The notes under the pieces were generated by a model. That model was not told the origin of the DNA. It ran no database searches and saw only the letters and a list, made by a program, of their open reading frames with translations. The translations under genes and the position numbers were made by a program. This document shows positions 63,897 to 64,000 of a stretch of DNA of 64,000 bases, in pieces. Within the stretch, counting starts at the first letter, position 1. Each line of letters starts with the position of its first letter. The stretch comes from an uncultured beta proteobacterium (GTDB lineage: Bacteria; Pseudomonadota; Gammaproteobacteria; Burkholderiales; SG8-41). The stretch spans positions 17,971-81,970 of the forward strand of contig CAISYC010000044.1 of the NCBI GenBank assembly GCA_903889565.1, given 5' to 3'.

Positions 63897-64000
63897 AATT
63901 CGCATGGTTTTGTCTGCTGTTTCAGTTTTCCTGGTGATCGAGAACAAATGATGCGTGGTTTTGCGTCAGATTCGACGTTCTCGCTGCGTTCTCGCGGTGT
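63885..64000 (+). mobile_element. probable left end of an insertion element
   Basis: From about GGGGTTTGTTGAAATTCGC onward the DNA becomes AT-richer and loses the codon bias of the host genes. A new open frame (ATG 63948 or 63951, MMRGFASDSTFSLRS...) runs off the right edge, as a transposase start would. The family cannot be named from 115 bp; CTAG at the junction is consistent with several IS target preferences. Confidence 0.5.

Overview
The window is high-GC, densely coded DNA from what looks like a betaproteobacterium, most likely Burkholderiales-like. Supporting signs are a Bug-type (TctC-like) solute receptor, the alr/DUF4118/radA order, the ispD-ispF-thpR order, an EnvZ/OmpR-type pair, and many ATGA or GTGA gene overlaps. 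The identification is an inference from gene content; no rRNA or tRNA gene was found.

Region 1-6.8 kb is a Fe-S assembly operon: the end of an IscS-like cysteine desulfurase, an A-type carrier, SufB-C-D, SufS, SufU and a two-domain Nfu protein. Region 6.8-15.9 kb holds serB and mfd (minus strand), the three-gene AmmeMemoRadiSam set (minus), then ispD-ispF-thpR. Region 15.9-23.7 kb has a cNMP-domain protein, an EnvZ/OmpR-like pair, small secreted proteins (one with six C-x6-C units), a DUF1800/DUF1501 pair and an orphan DGQHR-domain (DndB-like) protein closed by a strong bidirectional terminator.

Region 23.7-35.7 kb is catabolic/accessory: a HAD hydrolase, three tandem RidA paralogs, an HMG-CoA-lyase-like enzyme, a CoA transferase, a Bug receptor, an SDR and a malate/lactate-type dehydrogenase, followed by assorted envelope and enzyme genes. 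Region 35.9-43.7 kb is a signalling block: a chemoreceptor behind a sigma28-like promoter, a cheW remnant joined out of frame to a histidine-kinase remnant, and two intact sensor kinases.

Region 43.8-49 kb carries dinB, a lipoprotein, a tartrate/D-malate-type dehydrogenase and tsaB-rimI-udg. The udg gene contains a complete REP-associated tyrosine transposase (RAYT), flanked by inverted REP hairpins, in the same reading frame, which predicts a RAYT-uracil-DNA-glycosylase fusion of 465 residues. This is the most unusual object in the window.

Region 49-64 kb has LemA with two TPM-domain proteins, a CbbQ/NorQ-type AAA+ ATPase with a NorD/CbbO-type VWA protein (no Rubisco or NO reductase nearby), lplT, a LysR regulator, alr, a duplicated DUF4118 membrane protein, radA, an acyl-CoA synthetase and livG-livF. 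The solute-binding protein that should follow livF stops just after its signal peptide, at what looks like the edge of a mobile element that runs off the window.
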